A DNA stretch of 64,000 nt from Bryobacterales bacterium (GTDB lineage Bacteria > Acidobacteriota > Terriglobia > Bryobacterales > Bryobacteraceae), in NCBI GenBank assembly GCA_003170295.1, contig PNAJ01000076.1, forward strand, positions 29,529 through 93,528. Reading direction: 5' to 3'. Positions 42,173-50,321 of the stretch are shown in pieces. A model generated the notes under the pieces. The model had not been told where the DNA came from. It did not search any database and saw nothing but the letters and a program-made list of their open reading frames with translations. The position numbers and the translations under genes are program-made. Within the stretch, counting starts at the first letter, position 1. Each line of letters starts with the position of its first letter.

Positions 42173-43006
42173 ATGCCGGGAATTATTAGAGCGCTGCGCC
42201 CCACCTTCCGCTACTGGATGCAGACCGAGGTGCACGTCTACGCATTCTCGGTTGCGGCGAACGTGCTGTTGTCGTTTTATCCTTTTCTGATCGTGAGCGT
42301 CGCGGTCGCATCGAAATTCTTCAATCGGCAAACGGCACTCTCGGCGATCGACCTGGCGCTGAGCGACTTTTTCCCGGATGCGCTGGGAAATTTTCTCCAT
42401 AACAATCCTCCTCCACAGGGGAAGATCGAGATTATTTCGTTGTTCCTGCTGCTATTCACGGCGAACGGGATTTTCGAACCGTTGGAAGTCGGGTTGAACA
42501 ACGTTTGGGGGATTCACAAAAATCGCAGTTTCTTTCGAAATCAACTGGTCAGCCTGGCGTTAATTTTCATTTGCGGCGGATTGGCACTGGGCTCGCTGCT
42601 AATGACGGCGTTCAGCCAGGAATCGTTCCGCAAACTCATGGGAACTGACCCTTCCTGGGTGCCGGCTTCGTTCTTCACCTGGGTTCCGATTCTGACCTTC
42701 AAGATGGCGGCAGTTCCGATTACGGTCTTCGTGCTGTTTCTGATCTATCGATACTTGCCGAACGGAAAGCCTCCGATCGAGCGCGTGATTCCGGCGGCCA
42801 TCGTGGTAGGTGTGCTGCTCGAAGTGCTGAAACAGATCAATAAGTGGGTGTGGCCGGGGTTCTATCAAAAGCTCGGCCGCGAATATAACGTGTTTAAGAA
42901 CTCGGTCACTCTGATTTTGATCGGGTTCCTGGTATCGATGCTGGTGCTGGCCGGGGCGGAGTGGTCCGCTCGCGGTCACAGAATGGATGAAAAAGCAGAT
43001 GGCTGA
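42173..43006 (+). CDS. YihY/BrkB-family membrane protein
   Basis: 277 residues with about six membrane helices and the YihY/UPF0761 pattern (FSVAANVLLSFYPFLI, LFTANGIFEPLEVGLNNVWG, NGKPPIERVIPAAIVVG). Role of the family is unclear; some members were annotated as ribonuclease BN in error. Divergent from the selenoprotein gene, with only 17 bp between the two starts. The 3' end runs into the duplicated stretch before the SDR gene. Confidence 0.92.
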   Translation: MPGIIRALRPTFRYWMQTEVHVYAFSVAANVLLSFYPFLIVSVAVASKFFNRQTALSAIDLALSDFFPDALGNFLHNNPPPQGKIEIISLFLLLFTANGIFEPLEVGLNNVWGIHKNRSFFRNQLVSLALIFICGGLALGSLLMTAFSQESFRKLMGTDPSWVPASFFTWVPILTFKMAAVPITVFVLFLIYRYLPNGKPPIERVIPAAIVVGVLLEVLKQINKWVWPGFYQKLGREYNVFKNSVTLILIGFLVSMLVLAGAEWSARGHRMDEKADG

Positions 43007-43021
43007 GAGAAAATTGGCGGT
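42969..43021 (+). repeat. 53-bp direct repeat, first copy
   Basis: 52 of 53 bases match 43128-43180. It spans the last codons of the YihY gene and the start of a truncated SDR copy (ATG at 42987). Confidence 0.85.
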
Positions 43022-43109
43022 AGGGGCGCAGAGGTATGGGAAGCAGAAGCGAGAATTTTTCTCGTCTGTCCGCTCCCTGACGGTCGCGGTTCAGTGTCGG
43101 AATTTGTGA
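42987..43109 (+). pseudogene. Remnant of a duplicated SDR gene with internal deletion
   Basis: A 40-codon frame begins MKKQMAERKLAV, identical to the start of the intact SDR at 43146, and jumps directly to GAQRYGKQK, matching the SDR end GAERYRKQK. This is a tandem copy that lost its centre. It then runs into a family A repeat. Confidence 0.8.
43070..43096 (+). repeat. Family A dispersed hairpin, copy 4
   Basis: CCGCTCCCTGACGGTCGCGG then TTCAGTG. The surrounding ~60 bp, including GTCGGAATTTGTGATGG, is shared with 45104-45160. Confidence 0.75.
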
Positions 43110-43127
43110 TGGTCCCGGATAGGTCTG

Positions 43128-43180
43128 CTCGCGGTCACAGAATGGATGAAAAAGCAGATGGCTGAGAGAAAACTGGCGGT
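43128..43180 (+). repeat. 53-bp direct repeat, second copy
   Basis: Contains the intact start of the SDR gene (ATG 43146) and the same upstream bases as the first copy, which supports a tandem duplication as the origin. Confidence 0.85.
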
Positions 43181-43958
43181 GGTCACGGGTGCGTCGAGCG
43201 GTATCGGTGCGATGTTCGCTAGGAAGCTGGCTGCGCGCGGATATGACTTGCTTCTCGTAGCGCGACGGGAAGACCGTTTGCGATCGCTGGCGGTGGAATT
43301 GTCGGAGATGTATCATGTCGACAGCGACGTTATGGTCGCCGATCTTGCCGCGGATGCGGATCGGGAGCGAGTGGCGGAACGGATTCGCTCCGCGTCGAAT
43401 TTGGGATTGTTGGTGAACAACGCCGGATTCGGGACGCTGGGATTTTTCGCCGACAGCGATCTGGAGAGCCAGTTGCAGATGCATCGATTGCACGTGCTCG
43501 CGGCGATGCATCTGACTCATGCGGCGCTCACGAATTTGATTCCTCGCGGAGAGGGCGGCGTGATCAACGTATCGTCGGTCGCGGCATTCGGACAGTCGGC
43601 GGGAAGCGTCAGCTATTGCGCGACCAAAGGCTGGATGAACGATTTCACATCGGCTTTACATGCGGAACTGGAGGTGCAGAAATCGCCCGTCAAGGTGCAG
43701 GCGCTGTGCCCGGGATTTACGCTATCGGAATTTCACGACACGGCGGCAATCGACCGGAGTCCGATTCCCCAGAGCTTATGGATGACCGCGGACTTCGTCG
43801 TTAGCGAGTCGCTGCGCGGGTTCGACGAAGGGAAGTTGATCGTGATTCCGGGGTGGCGGTACAAGCTGATTGTGATGTTCATGAAGGCGCTGCCGGGGTG
43901 GGCGTTGCGAAAGATGTCGGCGAAGGGGGCGGAGAGGTATCGGAAGCAGAAGGTGTGA
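43146..43958 (+). CDS. Short-chain dehydrogenase/reductase
   Basis: 270 residues. NAD(P) loop TGASSGIGAMFA, NNAGFGTLG and the catalytic YCATKGW (YxxxK) with a serine in NVSSVAAF are all present. It is a classical SDR; the substrate is unknown. An ATG 12 bases downstream is an alternative start. Preceded by the deleted duplicate and followed by the repeat-rich gap. Confidence 0.93.
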   Translation: MKKQMAERKLAVVTGASSGIGAMFARKLAARGYDLLLVARREDRLRSLAVELSEMYHVDSDVMVADLAADADRERVAERIRSASNLGLLVNNAGFGTLGFFADSDLESQLQMHRLHVLAAMHLTHAALTNLIPRGEGGVINVSSVAAFGQSAGSVSYCATKGWMNDFTSALHAELEVQKSPVKVQALCPGFTLSEFHDTAAIDRSPIPQSLWMTADFVVSESLRGFDEGKLIVIPGWRYKLIVMFMKALPGWALRKMSAKGAERYRKQKV

Positions 43959-44015
43959 ATTGGCCTTGTCTGTCCGCTCGCGGTTCGGCGACATTCTCGA
44001 AAACCTCGGGTTTGA

Positions 44016-44040
44016 TCGCTCCTGCCGGTCGCGGTTCTAC
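44016..44040 (+). repeat. Family A dispersed hairpin, copy 5
   Basis: TCGCTCCTGCCGGTCGCGG then TTCTAC, a diverged copy. A fragment TCCGCTCGCGGTTCGGCG lies just before it at 43973-43990. Confidence 0.55.
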
Positions 44041-44130
44041 AACCTCCGGGCTGCTCCCGGATGGACCGATTGCCAATCGGTCCGGAGGGCCGACGGGTGG
44101 ATAACGAATGGGAATGAAAACGCAGTCGGA

Positions 44131-44179
44131 AGAGCCGCCTCAAGGCGGCTGCAGCCAGGATTGGCCGCCCTACAAGACG
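44131..44179 (+). repeat. Family B dispersed repeat, copy 1
   Basis: AGAGCCGCCTCAAGGCGGCT hairpin, then GCAGCC..TTGGCCGCCC.ACAAGACG. An inverted-orientation copy occurs at 61482-61534. Confidence 0.65.
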
Positions 44180-44189
44180 CGATTACCGA

Positions 44190-45038
44190 TCAGTTGGCGG
44201 TGGGGGTCTTTTCTGCCTTATCGATTACCAGTAGGTCGAGTTTCGCCTTGTTGGCCACCAGTCTCAAGCCGAGCTGACGCTCCAGTGCGTCGACTAGCGT
44301 TGGACTTGGTTCGCTAGCGTTATCCGTTGGGGGTGGGAGCTGTCCCGGCGGAAGGTTGGGGGCGAACTCGATGCTGAAATCGTATTTGCCGGTCAGCCCT
44401 GTTTTGTCCAGCACGGGACGATCGAGCTGGCTCCCCAAGAGCACTGTCAATTTGGAGAGCGGCTGCGCTTTCGCAACGGTGTGGGCAGTCGGCCTGTTCG
44501 AGCCCATCGTGATCGTCGTCACGAATCCGGGGCCGTTCAGCGCCATGTTCTTGTCCAACTTAGGAGGACCTTCGGCGTTGGGATCATCCACGGCTGTGTC
44601 CTTCAACTTGGAGCCGCCCTTGGCGACCACCAATTCCTCTACTTGGAACTCTTTGGATTCGTGGTGCAGAACCACGCCGAACCGCTCCGCTAGCAGACTC
44701 TGCCACATCACAATGACCTGATCCTTCGTCGCTCCCTCCGGGACCTTCGCGATGACGTGGTATCTTTCGGTCGACATCCAAACGGGACCCCGCACCTGGT
44801 AGGACTTCACGTCATAAGCGGTCATGAGCATATCTATCAACCTCGCGTATTCCCACTTGATTTGTCCGGGGTCGGACGATCCGGGACCGCCGCGAGCTGG
44901 TCCAAAGTAGACTCCTTCGCGTGGGGGAGGGGACGGCTTGACCGACGCCACTTCAAACGTCAGGGCGCGGGTGGGCTGCCCGAAGGCGAGCGCACACACG
45001 AGAATCGCCAGACCTACGCTGAACGGCACTAATCGCAT
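44190..45038 (-). CDS. TIGR03435-family secreted protein
   Basis: About 282 residues from ATG 45038 (MRLVPFSVGLAILVCALAFG, signal peptide); a start 13 codons upstream is possible. The conserved opening FEVASVKPSPPP then LIDMLMTAYDVKSYQVRGP, WMSTERYHVIAKVPEGATKD and LLAERFGVVLHHE marks the acidobacterial family of ~270-residue exported proteins with unknown function. These are often encoded beside BlaR1-type or ADOP genes. Confidence 0.9.
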   Translation of the reverse strand: MRLVPFSVGLAILVCALAFGQPTRALTFEVASVKPSPPPREGVYFGPARGGPGSSDPGQIKWEYARLIDMLMTAYDVKSYQVRGPVWMSTERYHVIAKVPEGATKDQVIVMWQSLLAERFGVVLHHESKEFQVEELVVAKGGSKLKDTAVDDPNAEGPPKLDKNMALNGPGFVTTITMGSNRPTAHTVAKAQPLSKLTVLLGSQLDRPVLDKTGLTGKYDFSIEFAPNLPPGQLPPPTDNASEPSPTLVDALERQLGLRLVANKAKLDLLVIDKAEKTPTAN

Positions 45039-45103
45039 ATTGGTAAAATAGACGGAGTGGTTTTTAAAGCGTTTCATTTTTTGTGGTGGAACCGCCTCGT
45101 CTG

Positions 45104-45131
45104 TTCGTTCCCTGACGGTCGCGGTTCAGTG
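45104..45131 (+). repeat. Family A dispersed hairpin, copy 6
   Basis: TCGTTCCCTGACGGTCGCGG then TTCAGTG in the gap before the AbrB-like gene, with flanking bases shared with copy 4. Confidence 0.7.
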
Positions 45132-45225
45132 TCGGAATTGCGATGGTCTCGGGCAGCGCTTCTTTTCGGTCTGCTATCCTTAGCGGCAAGAGCGCGGAAA
45201 TTCCGGATTTCCGAACTAAGGCACT

Positions 45226-45561
45226 ATGAGCACCCTCGTCAAAGTTCAATCCAAGGGCCAAATGACCATCCCCCGCCGCGTGCGTTCCGCCGTCGGCTTG
45301 GTTGATGGCGACCTTGTCGAGGTGAAGGCGGTCGGCAAGAAAATCGTCATTACGCCGCAACTCGTGATCGATCGGTCTAAATTCCCAACCGCTGACGACG
45401 AATATACGCCGGCGCAGCGCCGCGTCATTGACGCGCGCCTCGCAAAATCCGATGACGACATCCGGCGCGGCCGGGTTTATGGTCCGTTTGACACTCACAA
45501 AGAATTCATCGCCTCGCTACGCCGGGAAGGCGCAAAGCTTCGTTCAAAGAACCAATCCTAA
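45226..45561 (+). CDS. AbrB/MazE-type antitoxin
   Basis: 111 residues. The SpoVT/AbrB swapped-hairpin DNA-binding domain is at the N-terminus: VKVQSKGQMTIPRRVRSAVG then LVEVKAVGKKIVITPQ. The C-terminal helical part (RRVIDARLAKSDDDIRRGRV) would bind the toxin. A RelE/ParE-like toxin gene follows 14 bp downstream, but it is frameshifted. Transcription is probably autoregulated, as for other AbrB antitoxins. Confidence 0.9.
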   Translation: MSTLVKVQSKGQMTIPRRVRSAVGLVDGDLVEVKAVGKKIVITPQLVIDRSKFPTADDEYTPAQRRVIDARLAKSDDDIRRGRVYGPFDTHKEFIASLRREGAKLRSKNQS

Positions 45562-45575
45562 GCGCGTGCAGGCCC

Positions 45576-45820
45576 ATGAGGCTCCTCTTCACCGCTCATT
45601 TCAATCGCGCCTTCAACGACGCTCCGAAACGAGTTCAGCGGGCGTTTGAGAAGCAGTCGCTGCTCTTGCTTCAGAACCCGCGTCACCTTCCCTGCGCGCA
45701 AAAAAGTACAGCAGCGCTGAGGACAAGTGGCAGGCTCGCGTCAATCAAGACTGGCGCTTCTACTTCCGGATCGCGGGTGAGGCCTATATCATGACCCACA
45801 TTACGTCTCACCCAAAATGA
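45576..45820 (+). pseudogene. RelE/ParE-like toxin with a -1 frameshift
   Basis: The frame starts MRLLFTAHFNRAFNDAPKRV and continues to QNPRH at about 45684. Restoring one base in the CACCTTCCC stretch joins it to SLRAKKYSSAEDKWQARVNQ and DWRFYFRIAGEAYIMTHITS, which is the core of RelE/ParE toxins (basic surface, Arg and Tyr active residues). The intact product would be ~81 residues. As written, the toxin would be truncated and replaced by an unrelated tail, so it may be inactive unless the base is a sequencing slip. Confidence 0.75.
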
Positions 45821-45886
45821 GCGATTCATGCCGCCGTCGCTCTCTCAGTGATAAACTCATCCTTTCAAGGAGCATCCTCGATCACA

Positions 45887-47263
45887 ATGAACTCAAATCC
45901 TTCCCGCCGCGATGTCGTGAAGATGGCTGGCGCTGCGTCCGCCGCTGTTGGACCGTTTATTCAGAAAGTCAGAGCCGCGAACGATCAGGTGCAGTACGGG
46001 TTCATCGGCACTGGCAGCCGGGGCACTTATTTGCTCGGCCATCTTGCCAAGATCGATAGCGGACGATGCGTCGCCGTGTGCGACCTCGATCCGGCGCATG
46101 CCGACAAGGCGGCCGGCGTTATCGGGACGAATCCGCAGAAATTTAAAGATCATCGCGAGCTGCTGGCGGCTAAGAATATCGACGCGGTGTTGATTGCCGT
46201 GCCCTTGTACGAGCACTTCCGCGTTACCAAAGACGCGCTCGAAGCTGGCAAACACGTGTTCTGCGAGAAGAGCCTGGTGTTCAAGCCGGAAGAAGTTCAC
46301 GCATTGCGCGCGCTGGTGACCGCGCGTCCTAAGCAGGTGATGCAGGTGGGCTTGCAGCGGCGCTACAGCAAGTTTTATCAGGCTGTGAACGACATGGTTA
46401 CCAAAGGCGTGTTGGGCGATGTGAAACACGTCTACGCGCAGTGGCATCGCAACGATGTGTTTCGGCGGACATCCTCATGGACGATGAAACCGGGCGGTAG
46501 AACCAATCCGGGGAATTGGCGATTGTTCCGCGAGTTTTCAGGGGGCCCCGCGGCTGAGCTTGCTTCGCACCAGATCGACATCGCCGATTGGATGCTCGGC
46601 AGTACGCCGGATTTTGTGGTGGGCGTGGGCGATACCAGCACCATTCACGACGGGCGCGATATTTTCGACAACCTCGAGCTGATCTTCAAATATCCGGGCG
46701 GCAGGAAAACGATCTGGAGCGGTGTGTGCACTTCCTCGCATCTGCCGCTGCTCAATTGCACGCGGACGGAGATGGGCGAGTTGATTATGGGCACCGAGGG
46801 ATCGGTCCACATTACTGTCGGCGACGATACGCATCCGGCGACGGCGATGTGGTTTCCGGAGCCGCCGAAGCCGCAAACATCGACCTCGACCGAGAAAGAG
46901 AAGGAGCATAAGGCGGGAGCGACCATGGTGTCGGTGGCCGCGGGCAAGTCGCTGCCGATTCTTCTATCGAAGGACGAGATCACGAGCAACGACGGCTTTG
47001 TCAATAAAGAGCTGAAGTTCGCGCGGCGCTGGCTGTACAACAAGGGCGTGATGGTGCCCGAGGAAGACAAGAATCCGGTGGATAACGAGCTCGAGGGATT
47101 TTTGCAATGCTGCCGCGACGGGAAGCGGCCGCTGGCCGACGTCGAGGTGGGGCTGCACGATTCGATCGCGGTGATGTTCTCTAATATGTGCGCCGATCAG
47201 GAACGGCGCGTGAACTTTAACGAGATCGACAAGCTGGGGCTCGCGGGCGCGAAGAAAGCGTAG
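45887..47263 (+). CDS. Tat-exported Gfo/Idh/MocA-family oxidoreductase
   Basis: 458 residues from ATG 45887, with the signal NPSRRDVVKMAGAASAA (twin arginine). The Rossmann motif is YGFIGTGSRGTYLLGHLAK and the family motif EAGKHVFCEKSL marks the catalytic Lys. The C-terminal beta domain follows (AELASHQIDIADWML). Such exported GFO enzymes in acidobacteria and planctomycetes act on sugars or inositols; substrate unknown. The gene starts shortly after the broken TA toxin. Confidence 0.92.
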   Translation: MNSNPSRRDVVKMAGAASAAVGPFIQKVRAANDQVQYGFIGTGSRGTYLLGHLAKIDSGRCVAVCDLDPAHADKAAGVIGTNPQKFKDHRELLAAKNIDAVLIAVPLYEHFRVTKDALEAGKHVFCEKSLVFKPEEVHALRALVTARPKQVMQVGLQRRYSKFYQAVNDMVTKGVLGDVKHVYAQWHRNDVFRRTSSWTMKPGGRTNPGNWRLFREFSGGPAAELASHQIDIADWMLGSTPDFVVGVGDTSTIHDGRDIFDNLELIFKYPGGRKTIWSGVCTSSHLPLLNCTRTEMGELIMGTEGSVHITVGDDTHPATAMWFPEPPKPQTSTSTEKEKEHKAGATMVSVAAGKSLPILLSKDEITSNDGFVNKELKFARRWLYNKGVMVPEEDKNPVDNELEGFLQCCRDGKRPLADVEVGLHDSIAVMFSNMCADQERRVNFNEIDKLGLAGAKKA

Positions 47264-47279
47264 AAATGGGGATCGTGGG

Positions 47280-47382
47280 GCGAAAGCCGGGACAGACCGC
47301 TCTGTCCACGCGGCGACAGGATGAAGAGTGTTCGCCGGAGATGGTGACGCCTTGGGACAGAGTGGTCAGTCCCGGTTTTCGC
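47280..47382. repeat. Long imperfect inverted repeat (28-bp arms)
   Basis: Left arm 47280-47307 and right arm 47355-47382 match at 25 of 28 positions in inverted orientation, both containing a CCGGGAC..GACC..CTCTGTCC core. The ~47-base centre has no gene. The structure resembles a non-autonomous MITE or a strong terminator hairpin after the oxidoreductase gene. Confidence 0.7.
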
Positions 47383-47429
47383 GCTGTGCGGCATCGCTAG
47401 GTCAGCGAGTTCAAAATAGGAGGATCCAG

Positions 47430-48623
47430 GTGGATCTTAATCTGACGCCGCAAGAGCTGCGGTTTCGCAACGAGGCGCGCGCGTGGTTCGCCGGGAATGT
47501 CCCGAAGGACTGGGTGAAACGGCGCGATGAAGAGGAATCGATGCTAGGGCGCTTCGAGTATCTGCGCGCTTGGCAGCGCAAGCTTTTCGACGCCGGATGG
47601 GCGGGGATTTCGTGGCCTAAAGATTTCGGCGGACGCGGCGCGCCGGTAATGGAGCAGGTGATATTCATCGAGGAGATGGCGCGCGCCGAGGCTCCTCCCA
47701 TGGCGAACGTCATTGCGCTCGGGTTGATCGGGCCGACCATTATCGCTTTCGGGACGCCGGAGCAGAAAAAACGTTATCTATCCAAAATGTTGTCGGCTGA
47801 GGAAATCTGGTGCCAGGGATTTTCGGAGCCGAACGCGGGCAGCGATTTGGCGGCGCTTTCGACCACCGGCGTACTTGATGGCGATCATTTTGTAGTGAAT
47901 GGGCAAAAGTGCTGGACCAGTTATGCGTGGGCGGCGGATTGGTGCGAGCTGGTGGTGCGGACGGACCCGGCGGCGCCAAAACACAAGGGTCTTACGGCGC
48001 TTTTAGTGGACATGCACAGCCCGGGTGTCGAGGTTCGCGGGCTGAAGCAGATGAGCGGCGAAAGCGAATTCGGCGAGATATTTTTCCGCGATGTGCGCGT
48101 GCCGGTCGCAAACGTGGTCGGCAAGGTGAATGAGGGATGGGGCGTCGCGATGGGGACGCTGATGCACGAGCGCGGAACGTTCGGCGCGGCTCTGCAAGTG
48201 AACTACCGGCGCAACTTCAACCGGCTGGTGGAGATTGCCAAGCGCATCGATCGCAGCGGCAAGCCTGCGTCGGAAGATCCGGTGATCCGGCAGAAGCTGG
48301 CGCAGTGTTACGCGGAGATCGAAGTGATGCGGTTGAATCAGCTGCGGGCGTTCTCGCGGATTAACGAGACGGGTGTGCCGGGGCCAGAGGGGTCGATCCA
48401 AAAGATTTTCTGGAGCGAGCTGAATCAGCGGTTCCAGCAGGTCGCGATGGAGATTCTGGGTCCCTATGGACAGCTCGCGCATGGATCGGCCGATGCGTTC
48501 GACGAAGGGCAGTGGGCGTACGGATATTTGCGTTCGCGCGGCAACACGATTGAAGCGGGGACTTCGGAAATTCAGCGCAACATTATTGGGCACTTTGTGC
48601 TCGGGCTGCCTAAGAGCTACTAA
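47430..48623 (+). CDS. Acyl-CoA dehydrogenase
   Basis: 397 residues from GTG 47430, which has AGGAGG six bases upstream; longer frames are unsupported. The fold is clear: WPKDFGGRGAPVMEQVIFIEE, CQGFSEPNAGSDLAAL (FAD signature), GQKCWTSYA, and the C-terminal EAGTSEIQRNIIG. It oxidises an acyl-CoA to the enoyl-CoA. The second acyl-CoA dehydrogenase starts one base after its stop; the pair may form a heteromeric enzyme. Confidence 0.94.
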   Translation: MDLNLTPQELRFRNEARAWFAGNVPKDWVKRRDEEESMLGRFEYLRAWQRKLFDAGWAGISWPKDFGGRGAPVMEQVIFIEEMARAEAPPMANVIALGLIGPTIIAFGTPEQKKRYLSKMLSAEEIWCQGFSEPNAGSDLAALSTTGVLDGDHFVVNGQKCWTSYAWAADWCELVVRTDPAAPKHKGLTALLVDMHSPGVEVRGLKQMSGESEFGEIFFRDVRVPVANVVGKVNEGWGVAMGTLMHERGTFGAALQVNYRRNFNRLVEIAKRIDRSGKPASEDPVIRQKLAQCYAEIEVMRLNQLRAFSRINETGVPGPEGSIQKIFWSELNQRFQQVAMEILGPYGQLAHGSADAFDEGQWAYGYLRSRGNTIEAGTSEIQRNIIGHFVLGLPKSY

Positions 48624-48624
48624 T

Positions 48625-49692
48625 ATGCAATTCGGATTGAGTGAATCACAGCAGATTTTAAAATCAAACGCCCGGAAATTCTTCGCCACGGAATGTCCGA
48701 TCGCGGAGGTCCGCCGCATTATGGAGACGGACACGGCGCACGACAAGAAATTGTGGCGCAGCATGGCGGAGCAGGGGTTTCTAGGCGTCGTGTTTCCGGA
48801 AGAGGCGGGAGGCATGGGGCTCGGGTTCGTCGAGCTCGCGGCGCTGGCGGAGGAGATGGGGCGGGCGCTGGTGCCGGGGGCGTTTCTCTCAAACCTGTTC
48901 GCGGGCGCAGCACTTCATGCGGCGGGTGCGACGAAGCATTTGGCGGAGATCGCCAGTGGTGAGAAAACGGCTACAGTCGCGTTGCTCGAATCGAGCGCGA
49001 ATTGGGATCCGCACGCGGTAAGAATGCCGACGCTCGCTGGAGAAAAGTTATTCGTGCCCGACGCCGAATCCGCCGACCTGATTGTGGTCGCGGCGCGCGA
49101 TGCCGATGTTCCGGCGCTGTATCTGGTGGAGAGTCATGCTGTGAAAAAGACTCTGATGCCGGCCATGGATCTGACGCGGCGTCTTTATAAGGTGACGTTC
49201 GATCATCCGGCGGCGGAGCTACTCGCGAAAGGCGGCGCGGCGCGGAAGGCGCTCGATCATGCGCTGAACGTTGTGACGACGGCGTTGTGCGCTGAGATGA
49301 CAGGCGGGATGCAGCGCATGCTCGACATTGCGGTCGAGTACGCGAAGACGCGCAAACAGTTCGGCAAACCGATCGGGCAGTATCAAGCGGTGCAACATCA
49401 GTGCGCGGACATGCTGCTCTATACGGAGAGCTCGCGGTCCGCCGCATATTACGCGGCTTACACGATGACGGAAGGGAGCGCCGAGGCTCGGACCGCGGTC
49501 AGTGTCGCCAAAGCGTACGCGAGCGACGCTTGCCGCGAGACCGGGAATCGCGCGGTGCAGGTGCAAGGCGGCATGGGCTTCACTTGGGAGAACGACACCC
49601 ACCTTTTCTACCGGCGCGCGAAGGCGAGTGAGATCGCGTTCGGCGACGCAACGTATCATCGTGAACGAATCGCGCGGTTCGTGATCGACTAA
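48625..49692 (+). CDS. Acyl-CoA dehydrogenase, second subunit-like
   Basis: 355 residues from ATG 48625. The family fold is visible (FGLSESQQILKSNARKFF, GFLGVVFPEEAGGMGLGFVE, YAKTRKQFGKPIGQYQAVQH, AVQVQGGMGFTWENDTHLFY), but the FAD-signature region is degenerate (LEDSSANWDP-like stretch in place of the SEPxxGSD motif). Such paired, non-identical ACADs are known to form alpha2beta2 enzymes, with only one active subunit. Directly follows the first ACAD gene. Confidence 0.92.
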   Translation: MQFGLSESQQILKSNARKFFATECPIAEVRRIMETDTAHDKKLWRSMAEQGFLGVVFPEEAGGMGLGFVELAALAEEMGRALVPGAFLSNLFAGAALHAAGATKHLAEIASGEKTATVALLESSANWDPHAVRMPTLAGEKLFVPDAESADLIVVAARDADVPALYLVESHAVKKTLMPAMDLTRRLYKVTFDHPAAELLAKGGAARKALDHALNVVTTALCAEMTGGMQRMLDIAVEYAKTRKQFGKPIGQYQAVQHQCADMLLYTESSRSAAYYAAYTMTEGSAEARTAVSVAKAYASDACRETGNRAVQVQGGMGFTWENDTHLFYRRAKASEIAFGDATYHRERIARFVID

Positions 49693-49703
49693 GCTGAGAC
49701 AAG

Positions 49704-50306
49704 ATGTCGCGTCTTCTTAGCGACCGGGCCGGCAACACCGATCAGGTCGTTGTTCTGCCATCCGCGCTCGAAGATCCCAGGAATTCTCCGCCGGGACTCT
49801 ATCGAGTGGGGCTGCTCACCGCGTGCATCTCGATCTCGGCATTTTTCATCGCGCTGGTGATCGCATATTACTGGCGCAAGATGACGCCGCCGTTTTGGGA
49901 GCCGGTTCCGATTCCCAAAACGTTGTGGCTCAGCACCGTTTTGATCGTGATCAGCAGCGCGACGTTTGAGACTGCGCGAAGATTGTTCCGGCGCGGACAC
50001 TGGCGCGTCGCATCGCACTTTCTGCTGGCGACCGCTTCTTTAGGAATGGCATTTTTGGCCAGTCAGCTTACGGCGTGGCGATCGCTCGTGATGCACGGGG
50101 CCTTCTTAGCTAGGAATCCGCACAGCTCGTTCTTCTATATGTTCACGGGCCTGCATGCCGCGCATCTGATCGGGGGATTGGTGGTGTTGTTTGTGGTCGT
50201 GCTGGGGAAATCGAAGCGGCGCGAACTGGTGGACGTCGCGACGATCTACTGGCATTTTTTGGGAGTCCTGTGGATCGCACTCTACTGGGTTCTGATGAGC
50301 GCGTAA
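49704..50306 (+). CDS. Haem-copper oxidase subunit III-like membrane protein
   Basis: 200 residues with five membrane helices. Motifs YMFTGLHAAHLIGGLVVLFV, ATIYWHFLGVLWIALYWVLM and SATFETARRLFRRGHW match subunit III of cytochrome c or quinol oxidases. No subunit I or II gene is adjacent; the neighbours are fatty-acid oxidation genes. It starts 11 bases after the ACAD stop, so it may be transcribed with them. Confidence 0.88.
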   Translation: MSRLLSDRAGNTDQVVVLPSALEDPRNSPPGLYRVGLLTACISISAFFIALVIAYYWRKMTPPFWEPVPIPKTLWLSTVLIVISSATFETARRLFRRGHWRVASHFLLATASLGMAFLASQLTAWRSLVMHGAFLARNPHSSFFYMFTGLHAAHLIGGLVVLFVVVLGKSKRRELVDVATIYWHFLGVLWIALYWVLMSA

Positions 50307-50321
50307 GGTATCCTGGAACAC

